Assembly (NCBI GenBank): GCA_019509785.1
Contig: JAEKLQ010000024.1
Span: 124,001-188,000, forward strand
DNA length: 64,000 bases
Origin: Fibrobacterota bacterium
Lineage (GTDB): Bacteria; Fibrobacterota; Fibrobacteria; UBA11236
Reading direction: 5' to 3'
Part shown: in pieces, positions 1-8,660 of the stretch
Layout of the letters: the number at the start of each line of letters is the position of its first letter
Numbering within the stretch: position 1 is the first letter of the stretch
Notes under the pieces: generated by a model
What the model was told of the DNA's origin: nothing
The model's input: the letters and a program-made list of their open reading frames with translations, nothing else
Database searches by the model: none
Made by a program: the position numbers and the translations under genes

Positions 1-308
1 CCGGCAAAGACGATACCGATATCCTGAAGGAATCGGCCAAGTACCTGGCCAACAGCTTCCGCGCCAGCGAACTGAAGCTTCCCGACCTGGAGTGCCAATT
101 GGTCTACGTCCTAGCGGCGCTTTTCCTGCGCCTGGGCGAACAGACGCAATGCCAAAGCTACTTGGGCGTACTGGAAAAATGGAAAGGCGAAGTCGCCAAG
201 GGGCAAAGCCAGAACCCGGATCTGACCGCCGCCCACGTCGATCGTTGGCTCGACAAGGCCAAGGAGCTGTGGACCGATCGCGAGCTTCCGGATTTGTGGA
301 CGCATTAA
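1..308 (+). CDS. C-terminal part of a DUF2225-like protein (5' truncated by window edge)
   Basis: An open frame runs from base 3 without a start codon and stops with TAA at 306-308, so only about 101 C-terminal residues are present. The visible part is helical and soluble, with a stretch reading LAALFLRLGEQTQCQSYL that looks like a TPR-type helix pair, and it ends in LWTDRELPDLWTH. The spacing of these helices and the acidic/aromatic tail recall the end of DUF2225 proteins, a family of unknown role, but the diagnostic N-terminal Cys motif lies outside the window. It ends 9 nt before the next gene on the same strand, so the two may be co-transcribed. The family assignment is tentative; the reading frame itself is firm. 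Confidence 0.5.
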   Translation, partial: GKDDTDILKESAKYLANSFRASELKLPDLECQLVYVLAALFLRLGEQTQCQSYLGVLEKWKGEVAKGQSQNPDLTAAHVDRWLDKAKELWTDRELPDLWTH

Positions 309-317
309 CGGATCCCG

Positions 318-3300
318 ATGGCCAACGATTCCGGCGCGCCCCGTAACCGGCGCGTGACCCTCATCCGAATCCCCGCCAGTAAGTCCCGGGGTAAAACCGG
401 GACGCTCTTCGCGGGCCTCCTCTTATGCGCCGCGGCCGCTCAGGCGCAAAACCTGAACCTGGGCGGCTTCGGGGATTACGCCGGCGGAAGCGCGGGCATG
501 CCGGTGCTGGGATTCCTCAAGCTACCCGTTTCGGCCCGCGGGGTGGGCATGGGCGCGGCCAGCCGCACCACCGACGAAGAGGCCACCTCGGTGCTGGGCA
601 ACCCCGCCTTGTTGGGCCTGGTGGGGGATTACTATTACGCCGTCTCGCACACCGAGGTATTGGGCGAGTTCCGCCACGAGAACCTGGCTTTCACCTATCC
701 GACCGCCAGCTTCGGCAATTTCGCGGGCTCGGCCAACATCCTGGCCGCCACCGAGTTCGAGGACGCCCGCGACATCGACGAGAACCGATCGCATCCTTCC
801 GCCTACGACGCCGCCTTCGGCCTTTCCTACGCGAGGAGCCTGTGGCAGGACCGCGTAAGCGCGGGAGCGCGCCTGGACCTGATCCACAGCGAGGTGGCGG
901 GCGCCGGGGCCAACGGGTACGCGGTATCGACGGGCGCCCTTTTCATGCTGGTCCATGACTTAAGGCTGGCATTTACCTTGGATAACCTTTCCCACGGGAT
1001 TCGTTACGATCAGCACGCCGACGCCCCCATCGAACCCCTGCCGCTCGCCCTCGGAATGGAACTGGGCAAGCCTTTGCTTAACGATCGCTGGTCGGCCCAG
1101 GTGGGCGCCGCCCAGGGTAACGACGGCGTTACCCGGTTCTACGGCGGCGCGGAATGGCGCGCGCTCAAATACCTGGTGGTGCGCGCGGGCTACGACGGCA
1201 GCGCTCAGGACCGCCGCCTGGGCCCATGGCCCGGCATCGCCGCCGGCTTGGGCATCAAATACGATCGCATCACCTTGGACTACGGCTACCAGTCCATGGG
1301 GCCCCTGGGCGATTACCATGCCTTCTCGCTCAGCTACTCCCGCAAATCCGAATTCCTGCCGCGCGACGATATCTACCTGGAAAGGGCGCAGGGGAAATTC
1401 CGGAAGGGGGATTACCGCGCCGCGCTTGCCTTGGCCCGCGCCGCCATCGCGGTCAACCCTTACAACCTCAAGGCCCAGGCGCTGGCCCAAAAGGCGGCCT
1501 TGGAAATCGATCGCCTGGACGAGATGGCGGTAACCCTGGCTTACACCGGCAACACCGATGGCCGCTTGGCGTCGGAGTGGCGCGACGGAAAGCCCATGGG
1601 CGGCCTGCCCCGGCGCAAGACCAAGCTATTGGAAATGAGGGGATCGGACGGCAAGATGCTCATCCTGGACGCGGGGGATCTCACCGCTCCCGGGGCCGGC
1701 CTGGACAAGTCCCAGTACGTATACGGGGCCTACGCGCAAATGCCCTACGATGCGGTGAACGTGGGAGCGGCCGAGGCGCGCCTGGGGGCGGAACGCTTGG
1801 ACGCGCGCCTGCCTTTCCTGGCATCGCAAAAGCCCCTCGACGGAATGCGGCCCTTGGTATCCGAGAAGAGCCTGATGCTTAAGCATGGGACGGAAGTCCG
1901 CGTGCTGGGCGCCGCCTCGCCGGCCGGCGTACGGGCGGAAGCCTTGGGCGGCAAGGAGTTGGAAAGCGTGGCGGCTGCCGTCCGCCGGCATGCGGGCGGA
2001 AGCGCCGGTAACCGCATCCTGGTCCTGCTTCTGCACGCGGGCCTTCCGGAAGCCCGCGCCCTGGCCGCGAAAGTCCCCGAGCTCGACGTCATCATCCTTT
2101 CCGGCGAGCCCATGGCCCTGGCGGCCCCGATGCAGGCCGGCCATACCTTGTTATGTTCCCCTGGCTTCGGGGGCACCCACGTGGGAGAACTCACCCTCCG
2201 CCTGGATAAGCGCGGGCATATCCTGACCTATCGCCACTTCCTGCTTCCCCTGGACGGTTCCGTCCCCGAGGATCCGGCGTTGAAGAAATTCCTGGAGCCG
2301 GTCACCGTGGACCCGAACAAACTCTCGTTCGACGATGCCGACGACGATTACCGCGCGCAAGTGCTGGCATACGTGAACGCGGATACCTCCGGGAAAGGGG
2401 GCCGCCTGTTCCTGCGCGATCTGCGCCGGGGCAACGATTACGAGGTGCCGACGGGAGGCCTTCTGTGCGCCCATCCCATCCTGGGGTACGGCAAGAACAA
2501 GGTCGCCTTCACGGGCGAGGACCCCTCCGGGGCGCGGGAGATTTACGCTTTCGAGCCCGGCCTGGCCCGCCTGGACACCCTCACCGCCCTGGGCGGGCGC
2601 GCCGGCGAGCTGCATTGGTTCTTGCGCAACAACGCCCTGCTCGCCATCTACGCCAAGGACGGCCATTCCGAATTGTACCGCATCGATCCCTGGAGCCGCG
2701 AAACGCGCGATTTGACCAAGGGCCGTTTCGGCGCGGTGACCGGCTTCGATCTGGCGCGCGCCGGCGATCGTCTCGCCCTTTGCGGCCAGGATGGGAAGTC
2801 CGCGATCCTCTGGGTAACCAATCCCGATCTGGAAACGCCCGTGATCATCGCCAGCGAACGAGGCTTCGCGGGATCGCCCCGCTGGGATGCTACCGGCGAC
2901 AAGCTGGCCTGGCTGGCCGCCAATCCCGCCGATAGCGGGCGCGGACTTTCGCCTGCGGACACGGCCGGCGCGGGACCGGGCGGCGGGACGCCGGGCGGCG
3001 AATTGCGCGTTTTCGATTTCAAGACCAAGACCCTCATCAACGCCACTTCGCATAGCCGCGTACGTTCTTTCGCCTGGTCCGCCGACGGCAAGCGCGTTTT
3101 CTATTCCGCCGGCGTCAACCTCGCCGACGTGAACGCCTTCCGGGTGGACTCCATGACCCTCTCCAAGCTGACCCCCGCCTCCCTCGACCCCCGCAGCGAA
3201 GAAAACCCCGCGCCCAAGCTGCTAGGCGATCGGGACGGGATCCTCTTCGAGGCCGCCACCGCCGGGGAACGGAAACTGATGTGGATGGATCTCAAGACGA

Positions 3301-3350
3301 AGGAAGAACGGGTGCTGGCGGATTCGGCGGGCTACAACTCGCTCAAATGA
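318..3350 (+). CDS. PorV/PorQ-like barrel fused to TPR, degenerate 5'-nucleotidase-like domain and TolB-type propeller
   Basis: This is a 1010-residue exported protein. Residues 27-44 form a hydrophobic signal segment ending AQAQ. Residues about 45-343 read like the PorV/PorQ (UPF0164) outer-membrane barrel: MGAASRTTDEEATSVLGNPA followed by alternating amphipathic strands ending in SLSYSRK. Residues 350-400 are TPR-like (GDYRAALALARAAIAVNPYN). Residues about 404-660 follow the order of a 5'-nucleotidase/metallophosphatase (YTGNTDGR, LILDAGD, NVGAAEA, VLLLHAGL, VIILSGEP, GTHVGELTL), but several metal-ligand His/Asn positions are replaced. Residues about 680-1010 contain repeated propeller blades (RIDPWSRETRDLTKG, GSPRWDATGDKLAWLAA). 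PorV proteins act in type IX secretion and attachment; that role is only inferred here. The start is weakly supported, and GTG at 354 is an alternative. The gene converges on pdxJ. Confidence 0.8.
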   Translation: MANDSGAPRNRRVTLIRIPASKSRGKTGTLFAGLLLCAAAAQAQNLNLGGFGDYAGGSAGMPVLGFLKLPVSARGVGMGAASRTTDEEATSVLGNPALLGLVGDYYYAVSHTEVLGEFRHENLAFTYPTASFGNFAGSANILAATEFEDARDIDENRSHPSAYDAAFGLSYARSLWQDRVSAGARLDLIHSEVAGAGANGYAVSTGALFMLVHDLRLAFTLDNLSHGIRYDQHADAPIEPLPLALGMELGKPLLNDRWSAQVGAAQGNDGVTRFYGGAEWRALKYLVVRAGYDGSAQDRRLGPWPGIAAGLGIKYDRITLDYGYQSMGPLGDYHAFSLSYSRKSEFLPRDDIYLERAQGKFRKGDYRAALALARAAIAVNPYNLKAQALAQKAALEIDRLDEMAVTLAYTGNTDGRLASEWRDGKPMGGLPRRKTKLLEMRGSDGKMLILDAGDLTAPGAGLDKSQYVYGAYAQMPYDAVNVGAAEARLGAERLDARLPFLASQKPLDGMRPLVSEKSLMLKHGTEVRVLGAASPAGVRAEALGGKELESVAAAVRRHAGGSAGNRILVLLLHAGLPEARALAAKVPELDVIILSGEPMALAAPMQAGHTLLCSPGFGGTHVGELTLRLDKRGHILTYRHFLLPLDGSVPEDPALKKFLEPVTVDPNKLSFDDADDDYRAQVLAYVNADTSGKGGRLFLRDLRRGNDYEVPTGGLLCAHPILGYGKNKVAFTGEDPSGAREIYAFEPGLARLDTLTALGGRAGELHWFLRNNALLAIYAKDGHSELYRIDPWSRETRDLTKGRFGAVTGFDLARAGDRLALCGQDGKSAILWVTNPDLETPVIIASERGFAGSPRWDATGDKLAWLAANPADSGRGLSPADTAGAGPGGGTPGGELRVFDFKTKTLINATSHSRVRSFAWSADGKRVFYSAGVNLADVNAFRVDSMTLSKLTPASLDPRSEENPAPKLLGDRDGILFEAATAGERKLMWMDLKTKEERVLADSAGYNSLK

Positions 3351-3369
3351 TCACCGTCACGTAAAATAT

Positions 3370-4128
3370 TCATACCCGGTCCGGACCCGATCCGGCGCAT
3401 CGATCGATGATTTCCAAGTAACGGGCGATGGCGCCTTCGATCCCGAAATCGAAACATTCGCAGATGAAGGCGTGGCCAATGGAAACCTCGAGGACGTGAG
3501 GCACTTCCCGCAGTAGGGTCTCCAGGTTTTGCAGGCTCAAATCGTGGCCCGCATTCACCCCGAGGCCGACCCGCCGCGCTTCGACGGCGGTATCGCGAAA
3601 TGCCGCGGTGACGGCGGCCTGTTCGGCGGATCCGTACGCCGCGGCGAAGCTATGCGTATAGAGTTCCACCCGATCGGCGCCGACCGCGCGCGCGGCGGCG
3701 GCATGCCGGGGATCGGGATCCACGAACAGGCTCACTCGGATTCCATGCCGATGGAGCCGCGTGACCGCGTCGCGAAGCTCCTCCTCGCGGCCGGCTACCT
3801 CCCAGCCATGGTCGGAGGTGAGTTGATCGGGCGCATCCGGAACGAGCGTATATTGCGCGGGGCGGACTTTTTCCGCCAGCTCGAGAAGAGTCTCGTCGAT
3901 GACTCCTTCGACGTTGAGTTCGACGCCCGGATATTGGCGGACGAGACGGTCGAGATCGACAACGTCCGCGTATTTGACGTGCCTTTGATCGGTACGGGGA
4001 TGAACCGTAATGCCGTGGACTCCGGCGGAAAGACAGCGGCGGGCGATCGCCAAGAGATCGGGCTTGTTCGCGCCGCGGGCGTTCCTTACAAGCGCGAACT
4101 TGTTCAGATTCACGCTGAAACGGGTCAT
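3370..4128 (-). CDS. pdxJ: Pyridoxine 5'-phosphate synthase
   Basis: The 252-residue product has the usual length for PdxJ, a cytoplasmic TIM-barrel enzyme that condenses 3-amino-2-oxopropyl phosphate with 1-deoxyxylulose 5-phosphate in the DXP-dependent route to vitamin B6. Visible family motifs are the N-terminal SVNLNKFALVRNARG, the GITVHPRTDQRH active-site segment, ELNVEG, YTLVPDAPDQLTSDHGW, VSLFVDPD, ELYTHSFA, LGVNAGHDL and the C-terminal EVSIGHAFI. All conserved catalytic blocks appear intact. The substrate-producing enzyme PdxA begins at the far end of this window, so the two genes are in the same region but not in one operon. The gap to the convergent upstream fusion gene is only 19 bp, with no obvious terminator. 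Confidence is high. Confidence 0.97.
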   Translation of the reverse strand: MTRFSVNLNKFALVRNARGANKPDLLAIARRCLSAGVHGITVHPRTDQRHVKYADVVDLDRLVRQYPGVELNVEGVIDETLLELAEKVRPAQYTLVPDAPDQLTSDHGWEVAGREEELRDAVTRLHRHGIRVSLFVDPDPRHAAAARAVGADRVELYTHSFAAAYGSAEQAAVTAAFRDTAVEARRVGLGVNAGHDLSLQNLETLLREVPHVLEVSIGHAFICECFDFGIEGAIARYLEIIDRCAGSGPDRV

Positions 4129-4143
4129 CGGTTCCGACCCATG

Positions 4144-4845
4144 CTACCAGACCTTCCGCTTCGCCACCGTGGATCCTTGCCGGCATTCGTATTCGAAGGC
4201 GAACGCCTTCTCGCGATGGGCTTCCGCCGCCTGCGTACCCCAGCGGTCGCAGGAATCCTGCGAGGGGAATTTCCCGGGAGCGTCCACCTGCCCGTCGGAT
4301 CCGGCGCGGTAGGACCCCGTCCATACGGAATCGGGCGCGGGCGGCGGCGTCGGGGCCAGGGCTTCGGTGCGCTCCCGTTGGATCATGCGCCAGCGTACCT
4401 GCCGGTAGCGTTCGAACAGTTCGCGGCTTTGCGATTCGCCGATCAAGCGCGCGATGCGCCGCCGCCCCGCTTCCGTATACCCCGGGATCCGCAGTTTGCC
4501 GCTGACGTTGAACCGATCCCCCCCGGTCGAATAATCGTCGTAGCGGAAGGCGAACGCGCTGTCCCCTTCGGCCTTGAGCGCCTGCAGGATCTCCTCGTCG
4601 CGGGGATTGGCCTTGATCAGGAATTCCAGGCTGTTCTTCTCGAGGTTGATCTGGGTTTTGCTCAAGGAGTCGACTTCGAGATACCCGAATAGGGACCCGT
4701 ACTGGTTGACATGGGCTTCGGCCTGGGCCGCGGAGCGGGACGGCTTGTCGCAAGGCGCGCCGCAATAGGTGGACGCGCAGGCGAGCAGGAAAGCGAGGGC
4801 GGATCCGGACGCGGAGAGGAGGACCGCGCGGGCCAAAGCGGGCAT
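4144..4845 (-). CDS. Putative lipoprotein of unknown function
   Basis: The product is 233 residues from an ATG at 4845; an in-frame TTG at 4875 would add 10 residues but lies before a poor leader. The N-terminus is a lipoprotein signal: a hydrophobic stretch ending AFLLAC, with Cys 23 as the likely lipidated residue. The mature part is hydrophilic and has four further Cys residues (YCGAPC near the N-terminus, DSC and YEC near the C-terminus), which suggests disulfides in the periplasm. The middle is rich in charged helices (RYRQVRWRMIQRERTE). I do not recognise the family. It lies 15 bp downstream of the stop-to-start boundary with pdxJ on the same strand, so the two could be co-transcribed, with this gene first. 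Confidence 0.65.
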   Translation of the reverse strand: MPALARAVLLSASGSALAFLLACASTYCGAPCDKPSRSAAQAEAHVNQYGSLFGYLEVDSLSKTQINLEKNSLEFLIKANPRDEEILQALKAEGDSAFAFRYDDYSTGGDRFNVSGKLRIPGYTEAGRRRIARLIGESQSRELFERYRQVRWRMIQRERTEALAPTPPPAPDSVWTGSYRAGSDGQVDAPGKFPSQDSCDRWGTQAAEAHREKAFAFEYECRQGSTVAKRKVW

Positions 4846-4951
4846 GGCGTAAAGATAGCCAATGCGGGACGGCAAGCTTCAGTTCGCCGAAATCGTCACG
4901 GCCTGCCGGGCCATCGTCATTTCGGACGATTCCTAGTTTTCCGGCCCACCC

Positions 4952-6499
4952 ATGGCCGCAACCGTGCGTTTGTCCGAAGTGGTGGCGGTACTCGCCCGGG
5001 CTACCGATCTGGCCTGGGGCCAGCCGCGCGAATACGCCTGGGATTGCTGCCGGCTGGCCTTGCGCCTGGCCGAGGCGGCCGGGGCGAATGCGGAGGCGCG
5101 CCGCCAAATCTACTACCACTCCCTGTTACGTTATCTGGGTTGCAACGCCGAGACGACCTTATTGGCGGCCATGGCCGGCGACGATATCCTCTTCCGCCGG
5201 GATTACGCGCGCATCGATGGGAGCGACCTGCCCGCCGTTCTCGGCGTCATGTGGCGATCCTTGCGGCAATCCCGGCCGCAGGCCCGGGGCTGGGACCTCG
5301 CCCGCTCGGCCGCGCGCGGCCTGCTCGCCATGCCCAAGGTACGCGATAGCCTGGAAGCCCATTGCGAAGCGGCCCAGAGGTTGGGCGCGCGCCTGGGGTT
5401 GCCGCCTCCGCTACTGGAAGCCCTGGGACAGTTGTACGAGCGTTGGGACGGCAGCGGATTCCCCCGCAAGCTTCGCGGGGACGGCCTGGCCTTTTCCACG
5501 CGCGTGGTGGCCCTTTGCCACGACGCCCTCATCTTCCACCATCTGGGCGGCCCGGAAGCCGCGCGCACCGTGATCCGCGAGCGGCGCGGCAAGGCCTACG
5601 ATCCGGACCTGGCGGACCGATTCCTGCGGGATGCCGAAGGCCTATTGGCGGGGCTGGAAGGCGCCGGAGCCTGGGAAGCGGTCATCGCCGCCGAACCCTC
5701 TCCCGGACCGCCCCTGGCCGAAGCCGCCCTCGACGGGGCCTTGATGGCCATGGCCGATTTCTGCGAAGTGAAATCCCTGCATTTCCTGGGCCATTCCCCC
5801 GCCGTGGCCGACTTGGCCGAAGCGGCGGGCCGGGCCGCGGGGCTCGCCCCTACGGTAACTTTGATGTTACGTCGGGCGGGATGGGCGCATAATCTCGGGC
5901 GCATCGCCGTTTCCGCCGGGATCTGGGATAAGCCGGGCCCGTTGTCGCCGCCGGAACGCGAGCAGGTGCGCCTCTACCCTTACCAGACCGAGCGCCTGCT
6001 TTCGGCCTGCCCGGGCCTCGCCGAAATCGCGACCCTGGCGGGCCGCCACGCGGAGCGCCTGGACGGAAACGGATACCATCGCGGCCTCCCCGCCGGGATG
6101 CTGACGACCCCGGATCGCATCTTGGCGGCGGCTGCCGTCTACCGTGCCTTGCAGGAAAGCCGCCCATGGCGGGAATCCCGCGCACCCGCGGCCGCGGCCG
6201 ATCTGCTCTCGCAGGAAGCCAAGGCGGGACGCCTGGATCGGGATGCAGTGGACGCAGTGCTAGCGGCGGACGGGCAGGTAGGGCCGCGGCGCCGAACCGG
6301 ATCGGTGGCCGGCCTGACCGGGCGGGAGATGGAAGTGTTGGCCTTGCTCGCGCGGGGCCATACCATCAAGGCCATGGCCGGGCGCTTATTCCTATCCCCC
6401 AAAACCGTGGATCGCCACATCCAGAACATCTACGGCAAGATCGGCGTTTCCACCCGCGCGGCCGCCGCCCTCTTCGCCTCCGAAAATCGTTTGCTCTGA
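4952..6499 (+). CDS. Two-HD (HD-GYP type) regulator with C-terminal LuxR HTH
   Basis: The 515-residue protein has three parts. Residues 1-210 contain an HD-like domain with LSLLRYLGC-type helices and RWDGSGFPRKLRGD. Residues about 245-430 contain a second HD-GYP-like domain (WAHNLGRIAVSAGIW, RHAERLDGNGYHRGLPAG). Residues 450-515 are a LuxR/NarL helix-turn-helix (LTGREMEVLALLARGHTIK, LSPKTVDRHIQNIYGKIGV). HD-GYP proteins usually hydrolyse cyclic di-GMP; here the canonical HD pair reads HN and the GYP is replaced by GYH, so catalysis is doubtful and ligand sensing coupled to DNA binding is more likely. This two-HD plus LuxR layout is a known regulator class. No transmembrane segment is seen, so it is cytoplasmic. 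It is transcribed divergently from the lipoprotein gene. Confidence 0.85.
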   Translation: MAATVRLSEVVAVLARATDLAWGQPREYAWDCCRLALRLAEAAGANAEARRQIYYHSLLRYLGCNAETTLLAAMAGDDILFRRDYARIDGSDLPAVLGVMWRSLRQSRPQARGWDLARSAARGLLAMPKVRDSLEAHCEAAQRLGARLGLPPPLLEALGQLYERWDGSGFPRKLRGDGLAFSTRVVALCHDALIFHHLGGPEAARTVIRERRGKAYDPDLADRFLRDAEGLLAGLEGAGAWEAVIAAEPSPGPPLAEAALDGALMAMADFCEVKSLHFLGHSPAVADLAEAAGRAAGLAPTVTLMLRRAGWAHNLGRIAVSAGIWDKPGPLSPPEREQVRLYPYQTERLLSACPGLAEIATLAGRHAERLDGNGYHRGLPAGMLTTPDRILAAAAVYRALQESRPWRESRAPAAAADLLSQEAKAGRLDRDAVDAVLAADGQVGPRRRTGSVAGLTGREMEVLALLARGHTIKAMAGRLFLSPKTVDRHIQNIYGKIGVSTRAAAALFASENRLL

Positions 6500-6583
6500 C
6501 TTCCGAAATGGGGAGTTCTCCCGATGAGGCGGAGCCCGGGTAAACCTATCATAATGGGCATGCCCATCCCCTCGGAGAAACCC

Positions 6584-8158
6584 ATGTCCGACCCAGCCAA
6601 ACCCGCGAGCGTCCGCATCCCACCCGCTGAAGGCTTGGCCGGCCTCCCGGCCTCGGTCCTGGCCCGCCGCATCGCCGCCGGCGAAACCACCGCCCGCGCG
6701 GTGGTCGAGGCCCATATCGCCCGCCTCGAACAGGTCAATCCGTTCCTGAACGCGGCGGTCGTGAAGCTGTACGAGCGCGCCCGCGCCATGGCCGAGGCCG
6801 CCGATGCGAAGCAGCGCGAGGGACTTCCCCTGGGGCCATTGCATGGCGTCCCCGTCACCTTGAAGGAATGCTTTGACGTGGCGGGCACGCCTTCCACTTT
6901 CGGCCTGGCCGCGCGCGCCGGCCATCGCGCCGCCGCTGACGGAGTCTATACGGCCCGCCTCTTGGCTGCGGGCGCCATCCCCATCGCCAAGACCAACGTG
7001 GCGCAACTCCTTTTTTTCTACGAAACGGAAAACCCCGTCTACGGCCGCACGCTTCATCCCGAGCGCGACGACCGCAGCCCGGGCGGCAGCAGCGGCGGCG
7101 AAGCGGCTTTGATCGCCGCCGGCGCCTCCGCCTTAGGGCTCGGCACCGACCTCGGCGGTAGCGTGCGCATCCCGGCCGCCTTCACCGGCATCGCCGGTTT
7201 CAAGCCCACCGCGGGACGCTTCCCCGATCCCGGGCGCGGGAGCGTGGCCTGGGGCCAGCGGGCCATCCCCAGCCAGGTCGGCGTGCTCGGCCGGAGTATC
7301 GCCGATGTTACCCTGGGCCTACAAGCGCTGGAAGCGGGGCGCGATCCCGCGGTCGATCCGGGCCCTGCCCTGGGCGATCCTGCCGCCGTGGACATCGCCG
7401 GATTGCGGGTCGCCTGTTTCGAAACGGACGGGGTTTTCCCGCCTTCGCCGGCCGTCCGCCGGGCCGTGGGCGAGGCCGCCGAAGCCTTGCGCCGCCGCGG
7501 GGCGACGGTCATTCCTTGGCGTCTTCACGACGGGCGGCGGGCCCTGGAACTCTCCGGCGCCCTGCTTTTCGGCGACAATGGGGAGGGCTTTCGCGGGCTG
7601 CTGGGCCGGGAAAAGCCGGTCCCCCAATTGGCCGATCTGGTAAGCCTATCCCGTTGGCCCGGCTTCCTGCGCAAGGGGATGGGCGCGGCCTTGCGCGCCG
7701 TCGGCCAAACCGGGATGGCGGATAACCTGGGCATTTTCGGACACCGGAGCGCGGCGGAGTATTGGCGCAACGTGGAAGCGCAATCCGATTTCCGCGCCGG
7801 CTTCGCCCGCGCGCTCGATCAACTTCCGGGCGGCCCTTGCGACGCCGTGCTCTGCCCGCCCTGCGCGCTCCCCGCCTTCACCCACGGGGCCAGCCGGGAT
7901 GTCGTCACGGCCGGGTGGTACGCCTTGCTCTTCAACCTGCTAGGCTGGCCGGCCGGCGTGGTCCCTTTTACGCGCGTGCGACCTGGGGAGGAAAGCGATC
8001 GCCCGGCTTCGAGGGATCGGGTGTCGGCACGGGCCTCGGAAGTGGAGGGCGGGAGCGCGGGACTTCCTATCGGGGTGCAGATCGCCGCGCGGCCTTGGCG
8101 CGATGACATCGCCCTGGCCTTGCTCGCGGCGGTGGAAAGGGTTACTGGGCGGGACTAA
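6584..8158 (+). CDS. Amidase signature family hydrolase
   Basis: The product is 524 residues from ATG 6584, chosen because CGGAGA lies 7-8 nt upstream; an in-frame ATG at 6524 has no such site. The amidase-signature Ser-cisSer-Lys triad is present: Lys in GVPVTLKECFD, the cis-Ser in SPGGSSGGEAAL and the nucleophile Ser in DLGGSVRIPA. The sequence continues FTGIAGFKPTAGR, typical of the family. The enzyme hydrolyses carboxamides in the cytoplasm; no signal peptide is seen. Similarity in the Gly/Ser-rich block is closest to the fatty-acid-amide-hydrolase-like and general amidase branch rather than GatA, and there is no gatB or gatC nearby, so a role in tRNA amidation is unlikely. Substrate is unknown. 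Confidence 0.9.
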   Translation: MSDPAKPASVRIPPAEGLAGLPASVLARRIAAGETTARAVVEAHIARLEQVNPFLNAAVVKLYERARAMAEAADAKQREGLPLGPLHGVPVTLKECFDVAGTPSTFGLAARAGHRAAADGVYTARLLAAGAIPIAKTNVAQLLFFYETENPVYGRTLHPERDDRSPGGSSGGEAALIAAGASALGLGTDLGGSVRIPAAFTGIAGFKPTAGRFPDPGRGSVAWGQRAIPSQVGVLGRSIADVTLGLQALEAGRDPAVDPGPALGDPAAVDIAGLRVACFETDGVFPPSPAVRRAVGEAAEALRRRGATVIPWRLHDGRRALELSGALLFGDNGEGFRGLLGREKPVPQLADLVSLSRWPGFLRKGMGAALRAVGQTGMADNLGIFGHRSAAEYWRNVEAQSDFRAGFARALDQLPGGPCDAVLCPPCALPAFTHGASRDVVTAGWYALLFNLLGWPAGVVPFTRVRPGEESDRPASRDRVSARASEVEGGSAGLPIGVQIAARPWRDDIALALLAAVERVTGRD

Positions 8159-8204
8159 CGCCCGACCCTGATCGTTGGCCTAACGCCCGACCACGGTCGC
8201 GGAC

Positions 8205-8528
8205 CTAGCGGCCCACTGCTTGGTTGAACCAGCGGACCAACTCGAACTTTTGACCGTCGTCCATGGGCTGGAAACGCACGCCCACGCCGCGCAGGCCGGG
8301 CTCGTCCACCACCCAGATGACTTGGGCGTATATGCCGTTGAGCTTCGGGTTGTAATAGCTATGCAGCAGGACCACGTCCATCTCCCGCAAGCCGGCCACC
8401 TCGCCCAGGAAACATCCCCCCAAGTTCACGTTGAGGATATTGGAATCGAAGGCGTGGCCGCTCTGGAGGGTCACTTTTACGGTGACGTCTACGGGCCAGC
8501 GCGCGGAGCTTCTGCGTTCATCGGACAT
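8205..8528 (-). CDS. PilZ-domain protein
   Basis: The 107-residue product is essentially one PilZ domain, the small beta-barrel that binds cyclic di-GMP. The RxxxR ligand motif is at the N-terminus (RRSSARWPVDV) and the second motif (NxSxxG type) reads NVNLGGCFL. The rest alternates strands typical of the barrel and ends GVGVRFQPMDDGQKFELVRW, a usual PilZ C-terminal strand and helix. There are no fused domains or export signals, so it probably acts as a cytoplasmic c-di-GMP adaptor. It lies convergent with the amidase and 4.3 kb from an HD-GYP-type gene, which may be coincidental. Confidence 0.88.
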   Translation of the reverse strand: MSDERRSSARWPVDVTVKVTLQSGHAFDSNILNVNLGGCFLGEVAGLREMDVVLLHSYYNPKLNGIYAQVIWVVDEPGLRGVGVRFQPMDDGQKFELVRWFNQAVGR

Positions 8529-8609
8529 GTAAGGGACCTCGCTCCCCCATCATAGCCCAAGGTGGAGGGCCCGATCACGGAAAATTTGCGTCAGGGATTC
8601 CTCAAACAA

Positions 8610-8640
8610 AAAGCCCGCCGGCAGATTGCCGGCGGGCTTT
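8610..8640 (-). terminator. Rho-independent terminator downstream of the dksA-like gene
   Basis: A perfect 14-bp inverted repeat with a 3-nt loop (8610-8623 and 8627-8640, core GCCCGCCGGCA) lies 20 bp after the stop of the minus-strand dksA-like gene. On the minus strand the stem is followed by TTTTTGTTTG, the expected U-rich tail. It probably ends the ileS-dksA-like transcript. Confidence 0.9.
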
Positions 8641-8660
8641 ACCTATCAAGCTTGGAGCAA

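Noticed and set aside
8155-8192. 13-bp direct repeat CTAACGCCCGACC with a 25-bp period at the amidase stop
   Set aside because: Only two copies are present, one includes the amidase stop codon, and no further copies were noticed in the window. It looks like a small local duplication.
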